NCBI GenBank assembly: GCA_003427395.1
Contig: BFEA01000190.1
Location: 205,865-233,887, forward strand
Length of the DNA stretch: 28,023 nucleotides
From: Chara braunii
Lineage: Eukaryota; Streptophyta; Charophyceae; Charales; Characeae
Direction of reading: 5' to 3'
Shown piece by piece: positions 27,717 through 28,023 of the stretch (its first letter is position 1; every line of letters starts with the position of its first letter). Under the pieces are notes generated by a model. That model was not told the DNA's origin and made no database searches. It saw only the letters and a list, made by a program, of their open reading frames with translations. Made by a program: the position numbers and the translations under genes.

Positions 27717-28023
27717 GATTGATGCTCAGTTCTCGGAGTGGGACCCGACCAATCCAAGAGAGCATTCTTTCTTTCTCCTTCTTTTGAGGCATCTCCATTA
27801 CTCTGATTTGTGGGGGGTTGCTGTAGCGGACCCACCAGCTGTGGTGCTCCGCTAGTGACAGAGATGGAGATGGAGGAAGAAGGGGGAGCAAGATGGCACA
27901 ACGCAGCTCCCCACGCAAGACTCCAACACACGTACTCCAAAATGTGCAAGTGAGGAATTCAATGAAAACAGACAATGGCTGGGGTATACCCCAGCGGACT
28001 GACGGGACTGGACTGGACTGGCT
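27717..28023. other. no gene recognised; palindrome and ACTGG repeats at the end
   Basis: The minus strand may hold more LINE-D coding sequence, but stops interrupt it. CTGGGGTATACCCCAG (27979-27994) is a perfect 16-bp palindrome. The window ends in GGACTGGACTGGACTGG, a pentamer repeat. Confidence 0.6.

Overview
This is eukaryotic nuclear DNA. It has no bacterial-style operons, long stretches without genes, many poly(A)/poly(T) runs, microsatellites, and decayed non-LTR retrotransposons (LINEs). The LINEs carry an APE-type endonuclease, a reverse transcriptase with a YADD/FADD box, and a C-terminal CCHC zinc-binding domain of the zf-RVT type. That layout is typical of plant-lineage LINEs, so a streptophyte (land plant or charophyte alga such as Chara) is my best guess. 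I cannot prove the organism. Six N bases near 27.2-27.3 kb point to a draft assembly. I see no intact host gene, no tRNA or rRNA gene and no CRISPR array.

Layout. 1-5.35 kb: repeats only. These are a poly(T) insertion with flanking direct repeats, a ~105-nt fold-back whose right part is duplicated as an 84-bp tandem, a block of small palindromes, a (CT)n run and a degenerate ~177-bp tandem array. 5.38-8.14 kb, minus strand: the 5' half of LINE-A (ORF1-like protein, N-terminal region, endonuclease). 8.37-8.99 kb: five ~122-bp monomers in an alternating A-B order. 9.0-10.65 kb: no recognised gene. 10.655-16.035 kb, plus strand: the 3' half of LINE-A (SDH end of the endonuclease, RT, zinc finger, 3' UTR, poly(A)). 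16.3-16.85 kb: a fold-back element and a 159-bp element with perfect 16-bp terminal inverted repeats. 17.2-17.8 kb: two tiny retrotransposed tails, one with a perfect 13-bp target-site duplication. 17.98-18.83 kb: a broken, unidentified coding region running into Thr/Ser- and Gln-coding simple sequence. 19.1-22.4 kb: LINE-B, a 5'-truncated relative of LINE-A. 24.1-25.35 kb: stacked 3' ends of the same LINE group (including LINE-C). 26.46-27.72 kb, minus strand: the C-terminal part of LINE-D, from a different LINE lineage.

Main observations. (1) The two halves of LINE-A lie in opposite orientation and meet at almost the same protein position. The minus-strand half stops just before the SDH motif of the endonuclease and the plus-strand half starts at that motif. 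A single ~5.28-kb inversion, or twin priming at insertion, explains this. (2) The 3' tails of the LINEs share a two-hairpin structure. In one copy the second stem has a completely different sequence but still pairs, around the same loop CTGCTCTTATCA, so the RNA structure rather than the sequence appears to be kept. (3) Two minimal insertions are consistent with extreme 5' truncation during LINE-driven retroposition: a 49-bp tail fragment and a bare poly(A).
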